DNA of 64,000 bases from Ephemeroptericola cinctiostellae (GCF_003339525.1 NZ_CP031124.1:1984001-2048000), one strand, 5' to 3'; numbered from the stretch's first letter, positions 1-10,741 are shown. Notes: generated by a model not told the origin, from the sequence alone. Translations and numbers: made by a program.

Positions 1-1342
1 CAGTTGATGTCGACGTTGATAATGATGCAATTGCGCTTCGATCAGAACTGATGCTTGTTGAAGTCGCAGTCGACAACGAGGCTATTGTTGAGTTAACTGC
101 GCTGAAACCTGTTGAAGTCAATGTTGACAAGGATGCAACTGAGCTACCCACTGACGTTGACAACGATGCCACTGCACTGTTGGTTACGCTCAAGCCTGTT
201 GAAACGGCTGCTGATAAGGATGCTACAGCACTGCCCGATGCGGTCGACAACGATGCTACCGCGCTGTTGGTTGTGCTTAAGCTTGTCGAAGTTGAAGTCG
301 ACAGTGATGCAATAGAGCTCTGCGTGACACTCAAGCCTGCATACAATTCCGACCCATTAATTGCATCTGTTGACGTTGCACTGATTTGACCAGCCGCGAC
401 GTTGGTAATTTGACGTTGAAACGATCCCACCTCACCCACAGACACGACTGAGGTTGGGCTCGTACCTGCAAAACCACCATAAGTAATCGTACCTACAGTA
501 CCAGAGCTTGTTGGATTCGCCGCCGCAGTGGTTGAACCTGCACCCAATGCCACATCACCAGCACTGGTGCCCGCAACCGATCCTGTACCCAAAGCCAATG
601 CGTTGTTCATACTGGCGGTAGCACCAGTGCCAAAGGCTGTCGCGTTAGTACCAGAAGCTGTCGCAACCGCACCGAATGCGTTAGCATAGTTACCAGATGC
701 AAGAGCATATATACCTTGGGCAATAGAACCATTCCCTTTAGACTGAGCATGAGCACCCAACGCCATACTTCCCAAACCTGATGCTACCGTATCTATATAA
801 ATACTCGGCAAGGTGAGGCTTCCACCCGGGAAAGTTATGACAGACCCATCTAAGCCCGTAGTACGAGTATCATCGCCACCAATTCCAATCGATGCATAGC
901 CTGATGCCGTTGTATTGCCACCAATGGCAATAGATTGGTCACCAATGGACGAAGCACCATCGCCCGCGTTATTTCCGCCACCAATTGCTACCGACTGTGA
1001 ACCTTGAGCATTAGAATTAACACCCACCGCGACTGTGTTATTCGCGGTAGCTGTTGCAGAGCGACCAATTGCAACGCCATTGGGACCAGTTCCTATCGCA
1101 TTTGAACCAAGAACAGTAGAAGTACCCACTCCCGTTGAGGTTCCATTATCTAAAGCAGTGACATCAGCTCCAATCAAAATTTGTGCTTGGGCTGCACTAC
1201 CCACAAACAGACTTGTTAAAACACCAGCAGCTGCGACAACTGTTGCAACTGTATTGTTTTTCCCTTTAGCTTGAGTAATTTCTGAAACTGCGACCCAAGC
1301 ACCTGTTAACTTATTAAATATGCTTCTATATGACTTATTCAT
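1..1342 (-). CDS. Trimeric autotransporter adhesin (YadA/Hia type), 5' part only
   Basis: The gene starts at 1342 and runs off the left edge, so about 447 codons are visible. The product should be a surface adhesin that trimerises and exports itself through a C-terminal beta-barrel, which lies outside the window. Residues 1-27 (MNKSYRSIFNKLTGAWVAVS and on) are a classic extended signal peptide region; a hydrophobic stretch follows and cleavage probably falls after AQA near residue 53. Residues ~80-270 are YadA-head repeats of the AIG/AVG type with alternating S/N/A. A neck motif (NVAAG...TDAINGSEL) lies at ~314-333. After it comes a Ser/Ala/Leu-rich coiled-coil stalk. AAGGA sits 8 bases before the ATG. 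The strand was read by hand from the reverse complement. Family assignment is firm; ligand and full length are unknown. Confidence 0.9.
   Translation of the reverse strand, partial: MNKSYRSIFNKLTGAWVAVSEITQAKGKNNTVATVVAAAGVLTSLFVGSAAQAQILIGADVTALDNGTSTGVGTSTVLGSNAIGTGPNGVAIGRSATATANNTVAVGVNSNAQGSQSVAIGGGNNAGDGASSIGDQSIAIGGNTTASGYASIGIGGDDTRTTGLDGSVITFPGGSLTLPSIYIDTVASGLGSMALGAHAQSKGNGSIAQGIYALASGNYANAFGAVATASGTNATAFGTGATASMNNALALGTGSVAGTSAGDVALGAGSTTAAANPTSSGTVGTITYGGFAGTSPTSVVSVGEVGSFQRQITNVAAGQISATSTDAINGSELYAGLSVTQSSIASLSTSTSTSLSTTNSAVASLSTASGSAVASLSAAVSTGLSVTNSAVASLSTSVGSSVASLSTLTSTGFSAVNSTIASLSTATSTSISSDRSAIASLSTSTST
5..335 (-). repeat. Degenerate ~87-bp tandem repeats encoding the adhesin stalk
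   Basis: This part of the adhesin gene is built of about 87-base (29-codon) units. Each unit splits into two 14-15 residue sub-units with a core like SxVASLST. The units are similar but not identical. Such stalk repeats can change number by recombination or slippage, which would alter stalk length. The array may continue beyond the left edge. Confidence 0.65.
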
Positions 1343-1852
1343 ATCAATTTCCTTATCTGCTGTTCATACTAAATTACACGTCATAACAACACTTATTGCA
1401 TTTCAAACAATAAATGCAAAATATATAAAATAGAAAATACACTTAAAAGCGTTATGTACACTGTTAAAATTTTTACATATTTAAAATATAAAAACGAAAC
1501 TGGGCAATACTAACACTGTGAATAAATATCTAAAATAGGCAGATAGGGGTCAATCAATTTTATTGAAAAAAAGAGTAAATTTTCGATACTTCCTTGAGCT
1601 TTATTGAGTTTTAAGATGAAAAACTAATACACTTTACGAAACCTAGAACAATTCAATGAAATTCTCAAAATGGTCAATAAATAGGCTTACGTATAACAAC
1701 CATATTACTACTTTGTTATTTATTTTCAACGTAAATTTATTATTTCGTTATTAAAACAACATAATTATTGAGGGTCATGATTTTCGTTTTTTTAAATCTT
1801 ATATTTGATACGATTATGATGAGTACAAGAACTAAAAGTTAAACGCAACCTC
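1343..1852 (-). promoter_or_regulatory. AT-rich upstream region of the adhesin gene with an inverted repeat
   Basis: This 510-base gap has no convincing gene and is very A+T rich. At 1396-1419 there is a perfect inverted repeat, TTGCATTT-8 bases-AAATGCAA, 54-77 bases upstream of the adhesin ATG. It is a plausible regulator site. No -35/-10 pair is convincing enough to place the promoter. Confidence 0.4.
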
Positions 1853-3025
1853 TTATGACATTGAAGCCACGGTCAAACACTTTTTATACCGACTGTTCAC
1901 ACCATTGGCATACCATTCGGTGGTCAAAGTGCGTGTGATTTTTTCACTTATTAATGTGATTTTGGGCATCGCTGCGGGGATGGGTTGTAAGCCTCGCGCT
2001 GCCATCAATTGTAGAACCGTCGTATAAGTGTTGGACTGTTCGAATTCAATCGATTTTTCACGACTGAGGTCATCAATGATGGTTTGGGGCTTGATGTTTT
2101 TTGCTGATTTGGCAAAAAGTTTGGTGATGATCGCTTGAGTTTGCGATGGTTTTACGAGACCATCATTGCTGATGCTGTTATGAGACAACAAATCACCATC
2201 GGGCGTGATCTTGGCGCCTGTCAGCTTATTCAACATCATCTGAAATCCTGCATTGCGGCTGGCATAGTGCCCTGCGTTGTAATCGGCAAATCGGTAAATG
2301 ATGTTGTCATAGCGGGCGGGATAGTACAGTAAATGCGCTGTACCGTAAAAAACACCACCCGCACGAGTGTATAAGGTGTCGCGCATGTCCGACGTGGGTT
2401 TGCCAACCACCTGCGCCAGTTTGCGAGCGTAATTGATGGACACTTGCATGGACCCCACTGTTGAAATCAACTCATCCACACCTTTGCCAAAACGATCAAG
2501 GATGATGCCTGTAAATTTTGCTTCGGTAAACGCTTCATACCACTGCGCCAGATCACGCTCCGTTTTTATTTTTTTAATCGCATCACGAAAAGTAACTGGG
2601 GAACCTGCGGCCATGGGTTGATTGAGCCGCACCTCCAATGCGGCAAACATGACAAGGTTTTCTTCCATTTTATCAATTTTTTTGTTCAACAATGCCGCCA
2701 AACCAGGTACAACGGGGTCTTCTTTAAAGCCACTTTCTTGCTCGATCACGGCCATCACGGCACACACATTTTCATTGGAACGAGGCAATTTGAGCTCATC
2801 GATGGCCGAAAAAATATCTTTAACCCACGCGGTTGGATCATTCACTGATCGCCCACTTTGTTGAATGTATTTCACAAAAACCGTTTCAGGCGCGACTATA
2901 CTGGGTGCGCTTGTGGGCAAGCTGGGTGTCTGCTGTGGACACGCCGTCAATAAAAGAATTGCGCTTAAGCCGTATGCGAAACGACGAGTTGCTTGAAAGG
3001 GAGAAGATGTCTTGTTCAAATGCAT
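1853..3025 (-). CDS. DUF1615 family lipoprotein
   Basis: Predicted outer-membrane or periplasmic lipoprotein matching the DUF1615 family. From the ATG at 3025 the N-terminus has two arginines, a hydrophobic run and a lipobox, LLTAC, with Cys at residue 29. Residues ~91-99 (AVIEQESGF) resemble the catalytic-glutamate motif of lytic transglycosylases (E-S plus the hydrophobic start), and a Tyr/Asn-rich segment follows (FADYNAGHYASRNAGFQ), also reminiscent of that fold. Peptidoglycan binding or cleavage is therefore possible but inferred. An in-frame ATG at 3058 would add 11 residues before the signal peptide; neither start has a good ribosome binding site. It stands alone between the adhesin and rlmJ. 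Confidence 0.8.
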   Translation of the reverse strand: MHLNKTSSPFQATRRFAYGLSAILLLTACPQQTPSLPTSAPSIVAPETVFVKYIQQSGRSVNDPTAWVKDIFSAIDELKLPRSNENVCAVMAVIEQESGFKEDPVVPGLAALLNKKIDKMEENLVMFAALEVRLNQPMAAGSPVTFRDAIKKIKTERDLAQWYEAFTEAKFTGIILDRFGKGVDELISTVGSMQVSINYARKLAQVVGKPTSDMRDTLYTRAGGVFYGTAHLLYYPARYDNIIYRFADYNAGHYASRNAGFQMMLNKLTGAKITPDGDLLSHNSISNDGLVKPSQTQAIITKLFAKSAKNIKPQTIIDDLSREKSIEFEQSNTYTTVLQLMAARGLQPIPAAMPKITLISEKITRTLTTEWYANGVNSRYKKCLTVASMS

Positions 3026-3371
3026 GATAAAAATGAGGGGCTTAAAAAGTGTACTCATTCAAAGGCTTACGACACACAAGCCCGAGCACTCGTCATTATA
3101 AGGCATTATGTTTCAGGGCTCCGAACCAATCCTGTTATAAAATCAGCCGCAAATCAGCCACTTGTGAAAACTCGGCACAATCAATCAAGCTGCATTGAAG
3201 CTAAAAAGGTGAGGAAGATCAAAAGTCTCATGGCTCCCACACTCATCTAGCGGTTCCCGCATCCAATGAACGATGAGCGGGCTCAGGCGGTCAAAAAGAC
3301 CTGCTGATGCTCACTTGAAAGGTATAATGCGACATTCCCACCCCATACCAATCGATTGAAAGACCCTAACC
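3026..3371. other. Intergenic region between divergent genes
   Basis: Short open frames here have no codon pattern or start signal worth calling. Reading leftward, a TATAAT hexamer at 3094-3099 could be the -10 box for the DUF1615 gene, but its -35 is poor. Nothing else is recognisable. Confidence 0.3.
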
Positions 3372-3608
3372 ATGCAACTTAAACCTCCAAACACCGCAGC
3401 ACTGGCCATGCTCATCGTTGGATTGTCGTCGCTTGTGCTTTGGTATGCTTTACAATCAACAGCAGACACCGATGCTTCATGGCAAACCTTTGCCCAGAAA
3501 TTGGCTTTATTACTGATGGGTGGTTTGCTCACCATTGTGGGCTTAAACCTAACATGGTCATCCATGAAACCACCTTCAGACAAAGACAAACCATCGAAGT
3601 CCACCTGA
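3372..3608 (+). CDS. Small two-helix membrane protein, function unknown
   Basis: A 78-residue protein with two hydrophobic segments (about residues 10-26 and 43-62) separated by a polar stretch, and a charged, Lys-rich tail (SDKDKPSKST). This is the layout of a small inner-membrane hairpin protein. It starts with ATG and has a weak purine-rich stretch upstream. It lies 119 bases before rlmJ in the same direction. I do not recognise the family. A 101-residue frame on the opposite strand covers the same DNA but looks like a shadow, because it has no membrane, fold or start features. Confidence 0.5.
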   Translation: MQLKPPNTAALAMLIVGLSSLVLWYALQSTADTDASWQTFAQKLALLLMGGLLTIVGLNLTWSSMKPPSDKDKPSKST

Positions 3609-3727
3609 AACTTCATGTTCTATTATTCAGCACTTGTTAAGTGATCCATCATCTTTCACCGTATTCATATTGCTGGCCTTCATCCAGCCATTAAGAATGC
3701 TTCTTTTATTCTTTTAAATAGGATTTT

Positions 3728-4639
3728 ATGTTCAGTTACCGTCACGCCTTTCATGCGGGCAATCATGCCGATGTGCTTAAGCACATGATTGTATTACAGA
3801 TTTGCCAATACATGACTCAAAAGGAAAAGCCACTCACCTACATCGACACCCATGCAGGTGTGGGCATGTATCAACTCACCAACCCGATGGCGCAAAAAAG
3901 TGGTGAGGCAGAAACAGGTATTTTAAAGTTACTCCCGCTGTGGGCGAATAAAAATGCCCTGCCAAAATTGCTGCACGACTACTTAAAGCACATTGTTGAT
4001 TTGAATCAAAAATACGCCCACGCACAACCCTTGGAAGCCAAGCTTTACCCAGGTTCGCCCTATGTCGCCTCACAACATCTACGCGAAGTGGATCGTTTAC
4101 GCATTTTTGAGCTGCACCCGACCGACATGCGTTTATTGGACGACAACCTGAATCACATCAACCTTGCAGACTCCCGTGACGACAAACGCGTGCTGTTTAA
4201 AACAGTCGATGGCTTCGTCGGCCTCAAAGCCAACATCCCCCCCACATCACGCCGTGGTTTCGTGCTCATCGACCCATCTTATGAAATCAAAGACGACTAT
4301 GCCAAAGTCGCCAAAGCCATCAAAGATGCCATGATTCGATTCCCCACAGGGACTTATGCGGTGTGGTATCCCATTTTGGCACGCCAAGAATCAACCAACT
4401 TACCAATTCAACTCGAACGCATCGCCAATGAAGCGGGCGTCAAATGGTTGCATGCCACACTGGCCGTGGACAAAGTACTGCCCACCCACGCAGCGGGTGG
4501 CTTACAAGCCTCTGGCATGTTTGTCATCAATCCCCCTTACACATTGATCGATGATTTAAAAGCCAGTTTACCGCTGGTCGCACAAACATTAAAAACCAGC
4601 TCAGTGGGTGGGTTTGAACTGTTTGCGTCAAAGGGTTAA
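3728..4639 (+). CDS. rlmJ: 23S rRNA (adenine(2030)-N6)-methyltransferase RlmJ
   Basis: SAM-dependent enzyme that methylates N6 of A2030 in 23S rRNA. The N-terminus MFSYRHAFHAGNHADVLKH is the hallmark start of the RlmJ/YhiR family. The SAM-site region YIDTHAGVGMY is near residues 38-48 and the catalytic N6-adenine motif appears as DPSYE around residue 180. At 303 residues it is slightly longer than the E. coli enzyme. AGGA precedes the ATG by 7 bases. It ends before a strong bidirectional terminator shared with acnB. Confidence 0.95.
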   Translation: MFSYRHAFHAGNHADVLKHMIVLQICQYMTQKEKPLTYIDTHAGVGMYQLTNPMAQKSGEAETGILKLLPLWANKNALPKLLHDYLKHIVDLNQKYAHAQPLEAKLYPGSPYVASQHLREVDRLRIFELHPTDMRLLDDNLNHINLADSRDDKRVLFKTVDGFVGLKANIPPTSRRGFVLIDPSYEIKDDYAKVAKAIKDAMIRFPTGTYAVWYPILARQESTNLPIQLERIANEAGVKWLHATLAVDKVLPTHAAGGLQASGMFVINPPYTLIDDLKASLPLVAQTLKTSSVGGFELFASKG

Positions 4640-4750
4640 GGGCTGGATTTGAACTGAGCTGTCCTAGGGTTTGGTTCTAACTTACAATCTCTTCATTGAA
4701 AGAGGCCATACCAAACACACCATGATTAAATATCCATGGCTTTCATCTTA

Positions 4751-4786
4751 AAAACACAGCCCAGCAAATCTGCTGGGCTGTGTTTT
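4751..4786. terminator. Bidirectional terminator between rlmJ and acnB
   Basis: A perfect 16-bp stem (4751-4766 with 4771-4786) closes a 4-base loop (aatc). The outer stem is A-rich on one side and T-rich on the other, so it can end both the rightward rlmJ and the leftward acnB transcript. Confidence 0.9.
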
Positions 4787-4854
4787 TATTGCGGTTTGAA
4801 TTCAAATAAATTTTAAATCAATTTTAAATGGGCTTCAAATGAATTGCACATCAA

Positions 4855-7440
4855 TTACATTTGCACGCCATCGGCCACTTTACTGAAGTCATCGATTTGA
4901 TCGAAGTTCATGTATTTGTAAATGTCTTTGCTTGCGGCATCGAGCACACCGATGTCGGCCAAATACTCTTCACGCGTTGGGATTTTACCCATTTTCGAGC
5001 ACACGGCAGCCAACTCGGCTGAACCCAAGTAGACGAATGAGTTTTTACCCAAACGGTTCGGGAAGTTACGGGTTGAAGTCGAGAACACGGTTGCGCCCTC
5101 TTTCACTTGTGCTTGGTTACCCATGCACAATGAGCAACCTGGCATTTCCATGCGTGCGCCTGCTGAACCGAGCACGCCGTAATGGCCTTCTTCCGTCAAT
5201 TGTTTGGCATCCATTTTCGTCGGTGGCGCGACCCACAACTTCACGGGGATGTCACGTTTGCCTTCGAGCAATTTAGATGCCGCGCGGAAGTGACCAATGT
5301 TGGTCATGCATGAACCGATAAAGACTTCATCAATTTTCGCACCAGCGACTTCAGCCAATGTTTTTACATCATCTGGATCGTTCGGGCACGCCACGATCGG
5401 TTCGTGAATGTCGGCCAAATCGATTTCAATCACGGCTGCGTATTCGGCATCGTCATCGCCTTTGAGCAATTCTGGGTTGGCCAACCATGCTTCCATTGCT
5501 TTGATGCGGCGAGCGAGTGAACGTGGATCTTCGTAGCCGTTAGCAATCATCCATTTCATCAAAGTAATGTTTGATGTCATGTATTCCATGATCGGCTCTT
5601 TGTTCAAATGCACTGTGCAACCTGCGGCTGAACGCTCAGCGGATGCATCGGACAATTCAAACGCTTGTTCCACTTTCAAATCAGGCAAGCCTTCGATTTC
5701 AAGGATGCGACCAGAGAAGACATTCACTTTGCCTTGTTTCGCTACGGTCAATAAACCTGCGTTAATCGCATACAAAGGAATCGCGTTGACCAAATCACGC
5801 AAAGTCACGCCTGGATTCATTTTGCCTTTGAAACGCACCAAAACCGATTCAGGCATGTCAAGTGGCATCACGCCTGTGGCTGCGGCAAACGCGACCAAAC
5901 CAGAACCTGCTGGGAATGAAATACCGATCGGGAAACGGGTGTGCGAGTCGCCGCCTGTACCCACCGTGTCAGGCAACAACAAACGGTTCAACCATGAGTG
6001 GATCACGCCATCACCTGGGCGCAAAGAAATCCCGCCGCGCGTGCTGATGAAGTTCGGCAATTCGTGGTGCATTTTCACGTCCACTGGTTTCGGATACGCT
6101 GCGGTGTGGCAGAACGATTGCATCACGAGGTCAGCCGAGAAGCCCAAGCACGCCAAGTCTTTCAACTCGTCACGCGTCATTGGACCTGTGGTGTCTTGTG
6201 AGCCCACTGATGTCATGCGGGGTTCGCAATATGTATTCGGACGCACGCCCTTGCCTTCAGGCAAGCCACATGCACGACCGACCATTTTTTGCGCCAATGA
6301 GAAACCTTTGCCTGAATCAACTGGGCTGGTGGGCAAACGGAACAAAGTGGATGCAGGTAAACCCAAAGATTCGCGCGCTTTCGCCGTCAAACCACGGCCA
6401 ATGATCAATGGAATACGGCCGCCCGCACGCACTTCGTCGAACAACACATCGGATTTAACGGTGAATTCAGAGATGACTTCACCGTTTTTCAAGGCTTTGC
6501 CTTCATAAGGACGCAATTCAACCACGTCGCCCATGTTCATGCTTGACACGTCGAGTTCGATCGGCAACGCGCCTGCATCTTCCATTGTGTTGTAAAAAAT
6601 CGGCGCAATTTTTGCACCCAAGCACACGCCACCAAAGCGTTTGTTGGGTACGAAAGGAATGTCTTCACCCGTGAACCACAAAACCGAATTGGTCGCAGAT
6701 TTACGTGAAGAACCTGTACCCACCACGTCACCGACGTAAGCCACGAGGTTGCCTTGTGCGCGCAAATCTTCGATGAATTTGATCGGACCGCGTTTGCCAT
6801 CTTCTTCTGGCGTGATGCCATCGCGTTTGTTTTTCAACATCGCCAAAGCGTGCAATGGGATGTCAGGGCGGCTCCATGCGTCAGGTGCAGGTGACAAATC
6901 ATCGGTGTTGGTTTCGCCTGTGACTTTGAAAATGCTCACAGTGATCGACTCTGGCACTTCAGGACGTGAAGTGAACCACTCGGCATCCGCCCAGCTTTGG
7001 ATCACGGCGACGGCATTCGCATTGCCGTTGTCCGCTTTTTCTTTCACGTCATGGAATTGGTCAAACATCAACAATGTTTTTTTCAACGCGTCCGCTGCAA
7101 TGCCACCCACTTCGGCATCATCCAACAACGCCACCAATGGGCTGATGTTGTAGCCACCCAGCATCGTGCCGAGCAATTGCGTCGCTTTGGCACGGCTGAT
7201 GAGAGATGACACTTCAGTGCCGTGAGCCACAGCAGCCAAGTAGCTTGCTTTGACTTTGGCCGCATCGTCCACACCCGCAGGGACACGGTGTGTCAACAAA
7301 TCCAACAGAACCGTTTCTTCACCTGCTGGCGGATTTTTAAGCAATTCGATCAACTCGCCCGTTTGAGTTGCTGACAATGGCAATGGTGGAATACCCAGCG
7401 CAGCGCGCTCGGCAACGTGTTCACGATAGGCTTGTAACAT
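4855..7440 (-). CDS. acnB: Bifunctional aconitate hydratase 2 / 2-methylisocitrate dehydratase AcnB
   Basis: TCA-cycle enzyme that isomerises citrate to isocitrate; AcnB enzymes also hydrate 2-methylaconitate in the methylcitrate cycle. The start is the ATG at 7440 ([20 protein letters not shown]), with AAAGGA upstream. A longer in-frame extension to 7509 is not family-like. This gives 861 residues, close to the E. coli length. The order is the N-terminal HEAT-like domain, the swivelling domain, then the three catalytic domains. The 4Fe-4S ligands are visible as Cys711 (GSCMTNIGH) and Cys769/Cys772 (CSLCMGN), the same spacing as E. coli. It is monocistronic. Confidence 0.98.
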   Translation of the reverse strand: MLQAYREHVAERAALGIPPLPLSATQTGELIELLKNPPAGEETVLLDLLTHRVPAGVDDAAKVKASYLAAVAHGTEVSSLISRAKATQLLGTMLGGYNISPLVALLDDAEVGGIAADALKKTLLMFDQFHDVKEKADNGNANAVAVIQSWADAEWFTSRPEVPESITVSIFKVTGETNTDDLSPAPDAWSRPDIPLHALAMLKNKRDGITPEEDGKRGPIKFIEDLRAQGNLVAYVGDVVGTGSSRKSATNSVLWFTGEDIPFVPNKRFGGVCLGAKIAPIFYNTMEDAGALPIELDVSSMNMGDVVELRPYEGKALKNGEVISEFTVKSDVLFDEVRAGGRIPLIIGRGLTAKARESLGLPASTLFRLPTSPVDSGKGFSLAQKMVGRACGLPEGKGVRPNTYCEPRMTSVGSQDTTGPMTRDELKDLACLGFSADLVMQSFCHTAAYPKPVDVKMHHELPNFISTRGGISLRPGDGVIHSWLNRLLLPDTVGTGGDSHTRFPIGISFPAGSGLVAFAAATGVMPLDMPESVLVRFKGKMNPGVTLRDLVNAIPLYAINAGLLTVAKQGKVNVFSGRILEIEGLPDLKVEQAFELSDASAERSAAGCTVHLNKEPIMEYMTSNITLMKWMIANGYEDPRSLARRIKAMEAWLANPELLKGDDDAEYAAVIEIDLADIHEPIVACPNDPDDVKTLAEVAGAKIDEVFIGSCMTNIGHFRAASKLLEGKRDIPVKLWVAPPTKMDAKQLTEEGHYGVLGSAGARMEMPGCSLCMGNQAQVKEGATVFSTSTRNFPNRLGKNSFVYLGSAELAAVCSKMGKIPTREEYLADIGVLDAASKDIYKYMNFDQIDDFSKVADGVQM

Positions 7441-7924
7441 GGTGTGTCCTTTGAGGTGAAATGATAAAAGTAAGGGAAATACGGAAAAAGTAAAAGCTAC
7501 TGTTCCCATGCGTTAAATAAAGTCTGGGCTTTGTCAGAAACTTTGACAAAATCAAATAAGCCAAGTGATTGTGAGTACTGTTTAACACCACAGCCCCCGA
7601 ATCGACTTGTTCAAGAAAGTGATTGTTTCGTGTTTCGCAAGGTTAATTGCTGCAAAACTGAATTTTAAAACAAAAACAGAATCTTGTGTCTTATATATGA
7701 GTGCAAATGCTTAGAAATAAACGAAATTTTAATATAATTTCGTGCCTCACTCTTGACCATTTGCTTTTGCTGCTATTTTTTACTGCCGTTGATCATGTGA
7801 CTTTACAACCAAAACACTGACAAGACACTGACAGCCCGCTCACATTGAGTCTACCACGTGACAATGACAAATAACTTGTTCCACCTTGCCCTACAATGGT
7901 GCATCATTTAAAAAGGGGTTTATC
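7441..7924. promoter_or_regulatory. Divergent promoter region acnB / exported dikinase, with a near-palindrome
   Basis: This 484-base region separates two divergent genes and has no gene of its own. The part around 7640-7740 is A+T rich. At 7690-7701, CTTATATATGAG is a 12-base near-perfect palindrome (one mismatch) that resembles short GntR-family operators. Its link to acnB control is inference only. Confidence 0.3.
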
Positions 7925-9847
7925 ATGCACAATCGATTGTTCAACGCCATCGCCATCACGTGCGCCATCGGTTTGAATCTCACTCCAGCTTTCGCCCAAC
8001 AGCGCGTTTGGCAACCCACTGTGAGTACATCACAAGACTGGCAAGCCTTGGCCGTCAACGAGCGCGATGCTGAGTTTTCAAAATTCATTTTGGATGTCAA
8101 AACAGGCCGCATGTATTTCATTGACGCCCACGTTTTCAAACTACACATCGATTTTGGCCTGGGGGTATTGCTTAAAAAACCACGCACTTACGAATCCATT
8201 AAAAGCTTCAACCTCAACTACAGCGCAGATAAGCCACAATTCATTCTCGGTTATTTAACCCACTACCCCAAACTGTCGTTATGGACGTATTCGTTTTGGG
8301 AAGGCGACGCCATCCGAGCGCGCGATGTCATCAAAACACAACGGGCATTACAAAAAACCTTTTTTATTCCCAATTTGACCTTCCGCCCCGATTCATTGGC
8401 GCAAGAAACCATGGCCAAACAATTGAAAAAAAGCCATTTACCCGTCATCACCAATGACAAAATCTATCAAAAACTGCCCTTCCAAGCCTTTCAAACAGGT
8501 GAAGCCATCGGCACTTTGCGCATCGTGCCACCCAGTACCGCATTGGACACATTGAACTTTGCCGACAGCGACATTGTCGTGCTGCAAGAAGCCTACCCCG
8601 ACATCAGCCCTGTTGCAGGCATCATCACCACTCAATTTTCAACCCCCTTGGCGCACGTCAATTTACGCGCCACCGCATGGGGCATCCCGAATGCAGGCGA
8701 CAAAACAGCCGCAACTGAATTTGCCCCCCTCAACAACCGCATCGTGCACTACCGCGTCACCGAACAAGGCCTGACCCTACGAGCGGCGACCGACAGTGAG
8801 ATAGAACAATTTAAAGCACGGCGCGTGGAAGACAAACACGTGAATTTACCCGCGATTGATGAGGGCTTCAATGCACTCACGCCCTTGACCCAAATCCGCG
8901 CCAGCGAAGTCAATCGTTTCGGCACAAAAACTGCCAACCTTGGCGAAATCGTTCATGCCAATGCAACGACTGTCAACGTACCCACAGGTTTTGGCATCCC
9001 ATTTCACGCCTACATTGAACACATCACCGCCAACCATTTGCAGCCAAAAATCGACGCCACCCTCAACGACGCACGCTTCACCAGCGACCCCGTTTGGCGA
9101 CGAGACGCATTAAGCGCACTCCGTCAAACCATCGTTGACGCGCCCATGAACCCGCAACAACTCGCCCGCATCGAACGCGCATGGCAAAAACAATTGGGCG
9201 GCAAAGGCGTGTTCGTGCGCAGCTCAACCAACGCCGAAGACTTGAAAGGCTTCAACGGCGCAGGACTCTACGACACCGTGCCCAACGTCGCGACCCACGA
9301 AGCCCTCGAACCTGCGATTAAAAAAGTATGGGCATCGATTTGGAACGAACGCGCCGTCAATGAACGGCAATTCGCAGGCATCGACCATCGGCAAGTTTAC
9401 CCCGCCGTATTAATCCAAACAGGCGTGAACGCCACCGCCGCAGGCGTACTCCTGACCACCGACATTTGGGGGCACAACCCCAACACCTACACCATCAACG
9501 CCAAATGGGGCTTGGGCATTCGCGTCGTTGAAGGGCAAAAAATCCCAGAGCAAATCCTATATGACACCTCCAACAACGGCACACGCATCATCAGCCGCTC
9601 AAACGAAACATCAATGCTGGTGTTTGACCCCAAAAACGGCGTGCGCGAAGTCCCCACCCCCGCAGGCGACACGATCTTAACCGAAGCCCGCGCCAAAAGA
9701 CTGGGCGAAACGGTCGACGTCATCGTCCCCTTGTTTTCAAGGGATACAGCGCTGGACATCGAATGGGTACTGGAAGGGGAAAAAATATGGATCGTGCAAG
9801 CACGACCTTATGTGAGCAAGGTGGGGAAAAATGAGCTCAGTAAATGA
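7925..9847 (+). CDS. Exported PEP-synthase/dikinase-like protein with phosphohistidine domain before the ATP-grasp domain
   Basis: A 640-residue protein from the ATG at 7925, preceded by AAGGGG; a longer frame from 7886 would bury the signal peptide. Residues 1-25 are a Sec signal peptide ending AFA. Residues ~26-200 are unrecognised. Residues ~220-290 match the swivelling phosphohistidine domain of PEP-utilising enzymes, with candidate catalytic His244 in STPLAHVNLRA. Residues ~325-635 match the PPDK/PEP-synthase ATP-binding domain, including the Arg-rich VFVRSSTNAEDLKGFNGAG stretch and a C-terminal DIEWVLEGEKIWIVQARP. The His-then-ATP-grasp order is the reverse of PEP synthase and is that of glucan water dikinase. 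Export is odd, since the periplasm lacks ATP. Substrate unknown. Confidence 0.8.
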   Translation: MHNRLFNAIAITCAIGLNLTPAFAQQRVWQPTVSTSQDWQALAVNERDAEFSKFILDVKTGRMYFIDAHVFKLHIDFGLGVLLKKPRTYESIKSFNLNYSADKPQFILGYLTHYPKLSLWTYSFWEGDAIRARDVIKTQRALQKTFFIPNLTFRPDSLAQETMAKQLKKSHLPVITNDKIYQKLPFQAFQTGEAIGTLRIVPPSTALDTLNFADSDIVVLQEAYPDISPVAGIITTQFSTPLAHVNLRATAWGIPNAGDKTAATEFAPLNNRIVHYRVTEQGLTLRAATDSEIEQFKARRVEDKHVNLPAIDEGFNALTPLTQIRASEVNRFGTKTANLGEIVHANATTVNVPTGFGIPFHAYIEHITANHLQPKIDATLNDARFTSDPVWRRDALSALRQTIVDAPMNPQQLARIERAWQKQLGGKGVFVRSSTNAEDLKGFNGAGLYDTVPNVATHEALEPAIKKVWASIWNERAVNERQFAGIDHRQVYPAVLIQTGVNATAAGVLLTTDIWGHNPNTYTINAKWGLGIRVVEGQKIPEQILYDTSNNGTRIISRSNETSMLVFDPKNGVREVPTPAGDTILTEARAKRLGETVDVIVPLFSRDTALDIEWVLEGEKIWIVQARPYVSKVGKNELSK

Positions 9848-9928
9848 ATGTGCAGAACACAGGTTTTATGAAAAATATAAAAAACAAAATTGACTTCAGA
9901 TAAGTAAAGTCTGACTTAACCCCCAGCT

Positions 9929-10075
9929 CCGTCATTCCCGCGTGGGGTTAGCGGGAATCCAGTCAAACGCGAAGCGTTTGTTTGACCTTTTAAAAAATAC
10001 TACCCTTGCAAACCAGAATTTTTGGTGCGCTTTGCGCCCCTCTGGATTCCCGCTAACCCCACGCGGGAATGACGG
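9929..10075. repeat. Palindromic repeat element (family A), intact copy
   Basis: Two perfect 34-bp inverted arms (9929-9962 and 10042-10075) flank a 79-base centre. Each arm itself holds ATTCCCGC...GCGGGAAT, like the dRS3 core of Neisseria. The centre has a second short palindrome (aacgcgaagcgtt). It has no coding capacity. Related copies lie at 13206, 49480 and 54599. It may act as a bidirectional terminator or be a non-autonomous mobile element. Confidence 0.9.
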
Positions 10076-10207
10076 TATATGATGCTTTTAGAGTGTAGGT
10101 TATGTTGAAACCGATTAATAAAGATCATATCACCAGTCAAAATATCACGCCGAGCTTGACAGCATATCTGTAGTATCAGCTATAAAACGATACGTTTGAT
10201 TGCTTTA

Positions 10208-10735
10208 CTAGTTATTTTCAAAAACACTTTGACTATAGTTATTAAATAAAAAATCGCCAATTTTTTGAAGAGACCAGACATGCACTACCTCGACATTTCC
10301 CTCATAAATATAACGCCATTCAATAAAACCTTTTGAGATTAAAACAAGATCTGTATAGAAATCCCCACCATATTCTTTTTTGTATAATAAAGCTATAGCT
10401 TCCTGTGTATTTTTACTAAGCTTCTGGAAAAGTTCTTCTAGGTCATGTTTTGCTGACCGAGGAATAGGCTTGTGACAAACTTTATAGCTCACAGAACCTT
10501 CGGTGTACGTATCTTGCTTCGTATAACGTTCCTTCGTCTCAAGACACTTTAAAAATAGTTCTATTGCAAAAACCAAACAAACATGTGATGGATTTGAAGT
10601 TACTCCATCAACTTTTAATTTTAAATATGCACGGTAAAAACTTAGCGCATGATTAAATATACGACTACTTGGCTGAACAAGATTACTATCAAAGCTTTTT
10701 TCCCCTAAGACAGCCATTTCTAAGAAGTTATCCAT
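10208..10735 (-). CDS. HEPN-like protein, last gene of the cassette island
   Basis: A 175-residue protein of unknown function. The segment CLVFAIELFLKCLE (residues ~53-66), followed by KHDLEELFQKL (~96-106) and FIEWRYIYE (~137-145), looks like an all-helical HEPN domain of the type seen in nucleotide-binding or toxin and defence proteins. The canonical RNase motif R-x4-6-H is not obvious, because the nearest spacing is R93-x3-H97. The gene is A+T rich compared with neighbours. It starts 14 bases after the right end of a degenerate attC-like site, so it was probably acquired as a cassette or inserted behind one. No attC follows its stop codon. HEPN assignment is an inference from pattern. Confidence 0.6.
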   Translation of the reverse strand: MDNFLEMAVLGEKSFDSNLVQPSSRIFNHALSFYRAYLKLKVDGVTSNPSHVCLVFAIELFLKCLETKERYTKQDTYTEGSVSYKVCHKPIPRSAKHDLEELFQKLSKNTQEAIALLYKKEYGGDFYTDLVLISKGFIEWRYIYEGNVEVVHVWSLQKIGDFLFNNYSQSVFENN

Positions 10736-10741
10736 TTCTAT